From Collinsella stercoris DSM 13279 (lineage in GTDB: Bacteria > Actinomycetota > Coriobacteriia > Coriobacteriales > Coriobacteriaceae): a stretch of 64,000 bases of DNA. A program made the position numbers and the translations under genes. Shown here piece by piece: positions 61,544 through 64,000 of this stretch (the first letter of the stretch is position 1; the number at the start of each line of letters is the position of its first letter). The DNA lies in the NCBI RefSeq assembly GCF_020735465.1, contig NZ_CP085935.1:2046001-2110000 (forward strand), written 5' to 3'. The notes beneath the pieces were generated by a model. The model saw only the letters and a program-made list of their open reading frames with translations, made no database searches and was not told where the DNA came from.

Positions 61544-61778
61544 TCGCCGTTTCGGCGTCGGGCCCTTTTTATGCGCGCGCCGGTATTCGCTCGCACGCGG
61601 CGACGTAACACGGAGCCAGGTCGACGCAAAACCTCAGTTTTGTCAGTGCGTGTGCGCCCAAAACGCCACTTCCTGCCGCAAATCACGCGAAAAAGTAACG
61701 AAGAATTCGATATGCCGAGTAGACAGGTGTTTTGGCTTCTTGCGAGCTGGGTTTTTGGCGTCGTAATGGGCGGTCTAC

Positions 61779-63162
61779 GGTCAAGTCCATTTTTGTGTGT
61801 AAATTCGCAACCGCCGCTTTCTCCTATGCCGCGAGCCTCAGCTGGCGCTGCTCGCGCGCGATGACCTCCAGGCGCGGGACCACGCCCTGCAGCTCCTTCA
61901 CGGCCGGCGAGTAGAACAGCCTGCGACCGGCCGCCCAGCGCTCGCCCTCCTCGATGAGCACGGCCCCGATCAGCCTCGCTATCGAGTCCGCGTTCGGGAA
62001 CACCTTGACCACCGACGACCTCCTCTTCACCTCCCCGTTCAGCCTCTCGAGGTGGTTCGACGTCCGCACGACCCGCCGCAGCGCCTCGGGCAGCTCCATC
62101 ACCGTCATCGCGTCGTCGAACCCGGCGTCGAGCCGCTCGACCGCCCTGGGCGCGGCCCCGGCGTAGTCGGCCGCGATCTCGTCGCGCCTGCGACGCGCCT
62201 CCGCCATGGTCTTCGCGTTGAACATCTCCGCGAGCTCGCCGCGCAGCCCGACCCTCAGGCGCTTCGGCGCGGCGTCGACGACGTTGCGGGCGAAGTGGGC
62301 CTGGCAGCGCTGCCAGGGCACCTCGGGGAACACGGACTGCAGCGCGGCGACGAGCCCCTCGTGCGCGTCGGTGGTCGCGAGCCGGACCCCCGACAGGCCG
62401 CGGCGGCGCAGCCCGGCGAGGAACCGCGTCCAGCTCTCGGTCGTCTCGGCGTCCGCGACCTCGAAGCCGAGCACCTCCTTGCGGCCGTCCGGCGTGAACC
62501 CGATGGCCACGAGCAGCGCCTTCGCCACGACCCTGTGGCCCTCGCGGCACTTGATGTAGGTGGCGTCCGCCATGAGGAACGGGTGGTCTCCCTCGATGGG
62601 CCGCGCGAGGAACTCCCCGACGATCGCGTCGAGGTCGCGGCACGCCTCGGAGACGCACTGCTTCGAGAAGCTCTTCCCGCAGATGGTCTCCATGACCCTG
62701 CCGACCTTGGCGGTGGAGACGCCGGAGACGACCATCTCGGCCATGGTCGTGACCAGCGCGGCCTCGCTGCGGCTGTAGTTGTCGAAGACGAGCGTCCTGA
62801 ACGGCGCGTTCCGGTGCCTCGGGACCGTCAGCTCGATCGTGCCGACGCGCGTCGCCAGGGGCCTCTCCCTCGTGCCGTTGCGCACGTCGGTGCGCGCCTC
62901 GGCCCTCTCGTAGCGGGCCGCCCCGAGCTGCTCGTCGGACTCCGCGAGCAGCACCGCGTTCAGGGACTTCTGCAGCAGGGCCGCGAACGCGCCGCCGGTG
63001 TCGCCGGCGAGAAGGGAGAGGATCTCGTCCTGGTCTAGTGTAAGATTGATTCGAGCCATGCTCGTCCTCCAAGTAATCGTTGTGGTTTGGCGATTGCAAG
63101 TTTACTTGGTCGGCGGGCCTCTGGCTCGCCTTTGCTATTTACACCACTTTACGGACGCGACC
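61779..63162 (-). mobile_element. IS256-family insertion sequence, copy 2 (1384 bp)
   Basis: Same ends, length and transposase as copy 1. The 8-bp duplication is cggtctac (61771-61778 and 63163-63170), different from copy 1, so this is an independent transposition. Confidence 0.93.
61824..63059 (-). CDS. IS256-family transposase (mutator type), copy 2
   Basis: 411 residues, identical in sequence to the copy at 35915-37150, with the same DDE residues (Asp165, Asp231, Glu338). Intact, so presumably functional; identity of both copies indicates recent spread in this genome. Confidence 0.96.
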   Translation of the reverse strand: MARINLTLDQDEILSLLAGDTGGAFAALLQKSLNAVLLAESDEQLGAARYERAEARTDVRNGTRERPLATRVGTIELTVPRHRNAPFRTLVFDNYSRSEAALVTTMAEMVVSGVSTAKVGRVMETICGKSFSKQCVSEACRDLDAIVGEFLARPIEGDHPFLMADATYIKCREGHRVVAKALLVAIGFTPDGRKEVLGFEVADAETTESWTRFLAGLRRRGLSGVRLATTDAHEGLVAALQSVFPEVPWQRCQAHFARNVVDAAPKRLRVGLRGELAEMFNAKTMAEARRRRDEIAADYAGAAPRAVERLDAGFDDAMTVMELPEALRRVVRTSNHLERLNGEVKRRSSVVKVFPNADSIARLIGAVLIEEGERWAAGRRLFYSPAVKELQGVVPRLEVIAREQRQLRLAA

Positions 63163-63351
63163 CGGTCTACTCGACCACCCCGATAATTCGTTACATTTTC
63201 GCGTGATTTGCGGCAGGGGTCGTTTCCAACGGAGCGTGATGGGAGCCAAAATGCCCGCTTTTGTTCGCTTCTTGCAGTGCGTGCATGTGCCACCCCGTGC
63301 ACGTACAATATTCGTTGTACCTTGCGTGCCAATATTCAAAAAGGAGCCGCC

Positions 63352-64000
63352 ATGATCGACCGTTACACGCGTCCCGAGATGGGTCACATCTTCTCGCTCG
63401 AGAACAAGTACGCCATTTGGCAGGAAATCGAGGTGCTCGCCTGCGAGGCCCAGGCCGAGCTGGGCGCATGCGGCATCACCAAGGAGGAGGCCGCGTGGAT
63501 CCGCGAGCATGCGGCGTTCAACAAGGAGGAGGTCGACGAGATCGAGGCCACGACGAACCACGACGTGATCGCCTTCCTCACCAACATGGGTTCCTACATC
63601 GATGCGGAGGTCCCTGAGGGCGAGCCTAAGCCCAGCCGTTGGGTCCACTACGGCATGACGAGCTCCGACTTGTGCGACACCGCCCTGTGCTACCAGCTCG
63701 TCCAGGCCACCGACATCATCATCGAGGATGTGCGCAAGCTCGGCGAGATCTGCCGTCGCCGCGCCTTTGAGGAGCGCAACACGCTGTGCGTGGGCCGCAC
63801 CCATGGCATTCACGCCGAGCCCATGACCTTTGGCATGAAGTTCGGCAGCTGGGCCTGGGAGCTCAAGCGCGACCTCGACCGCCTCATCGACGCCCGCAAG
63901 AACGTCGCCTTTGGCGCCATCTCCGGTGCGGTGGGCACCTACAGCTCCATCAACCCCTTTGTCGAGGAGTACGTCTGCGAGCATCTGGGCTTGGCTCACG
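63352..64000 (+). CDS. purB: Adenylosuccinate lyase (5' part, continues past the window)
   Basis: The first 216 codons of purB. MIDRYTRPEMGHIFSLENKYAIWQEIEVLACEAQAELG is the normal start; EIEATTNHDVIAFLTNM, YIDAEVPEGEPKPSRWVHYGMTSSDLCDTALCYQL (substrate-binding signature) and RTHGIHAEPMTFGMKFGSWAWELKRD follow. It removes fumarate from SAICAR and adenylosuccinate, acting directly after PurC. AAAAAGGAG precedes the ATG. The upstream region includes the right half of palindromic repeat B. Confidence 0.96.
   Translation, partial: MIDRYTRPEMGHIFSLENKYAIWQEIEVLACEAQAELGACGITKEEAAWIREHAAFNKEEVDEIEATTNHDVIAFLTNMGSYIDAEVPEGEPKPSRWVHYGMTSSDLCDTALCYQLVQATDIIIEDVRKLGEICRRRAFEERNTLCVGRTHGIHAEPMTFGMKFGSWAWELKRDLDRLIDARKNVAFGAISGAVGTYSSINPFVEEYVCEHLGLAH

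Larger units (their letters stand above)
61672..63217. repeat. Palindromic intergenic repeat, copy B (split by IS256 copy 2)
   Basis: The outer arms 61672-61693 and 63196-63217 are perfect 22-base inverted complements (starting cctgccgcaaatcacgcg). Inside them follow GTAACGAA and CGAGTAGAC blocks on each side. The IS is inserted at the right-hand GTCTAC block. Confidence 0.8.

Overview
The window looks like a chromosome segment of a high-GC anaerobic actinobacterium of class Coriobacteriia (Collinsella/Olsenella-like). The inference rests on GC-rich third codon positions, an actinobacterial-type IHF carried by the prophage, and an aldehyde ferredoxin oxidoreductase operon with a Tat-exported ferredoxin and a multiheme cytochrome. 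No rRNA or species marker is present, so the genus is not proven.

Layout. 1-2.5 kb: host genes (a truncated probable GH3 C-terminus, a DUF151 bifunctional nuclease, a VanZ-like membrane protein) and adjacent tRNA-Ile and tRNA-Ala genes. 2.7-35.7 kb: a complete siphovirus-type prophage inserted at the 3' end of tRNA-Ala, bounded by a 10-bp direct repeat at 2695-2704 and 35684-35693. It reads: large serine recombinase, membrane protein and repressor leftward; divergent operator/promoter region; Cro-like regulator; many small early genes; replication protein; tyrosine integrase; IHF, SSB and dUTPase; late transcription regulator; tRNA-Ser; HNH; terminase; portal; protease; capsid; head-tail connectors; major tail; tail chaperones; tape measure; tail tip; then a diversity-generating retroelement (DGR); holin, C39-like peptidase and GH25/LysM lysin.

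The DGR is the most remarkable system. The 3' end of the last tail gene (29141-30043) carries a variable repeat that matches a template repeat at 30569-30696 over 128 nt with 16 mismatches, and all 16 fall on template adenines. An Avd-like helical protein lies between the two repeats and a reverse transcriptase with a YMDD motif follows. A second notable feature is that the phage attachment site lies inside the serine recombinase reading frame, so integration replaces the recombinase C-terminus.

35.7-64 kb: host genes again. Two identical 1384-bp IS256-family elements (35870-37253 and 61779-63162), each with a different 8-bp target duplication, have both landed inside copies of one palindromic intergenic repeat. 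Between them lie typA, a NifU/IscU-like scaffold, the ferredoxin-AOR-cytochrome operon, a TSCPD protein, a Tat lipoprotein, a two-component system, purC, an M29 aminopeptidase, tRNA-Lys, carA-carB, a LysR regulator, a HAD phosphatase, tRNA-Gly(CCC) with a duplicated 3' end, and the start of purB. Nucleotide synthesis (purC, purB, carAB) and anaerobic respiration dominate the host gene content.
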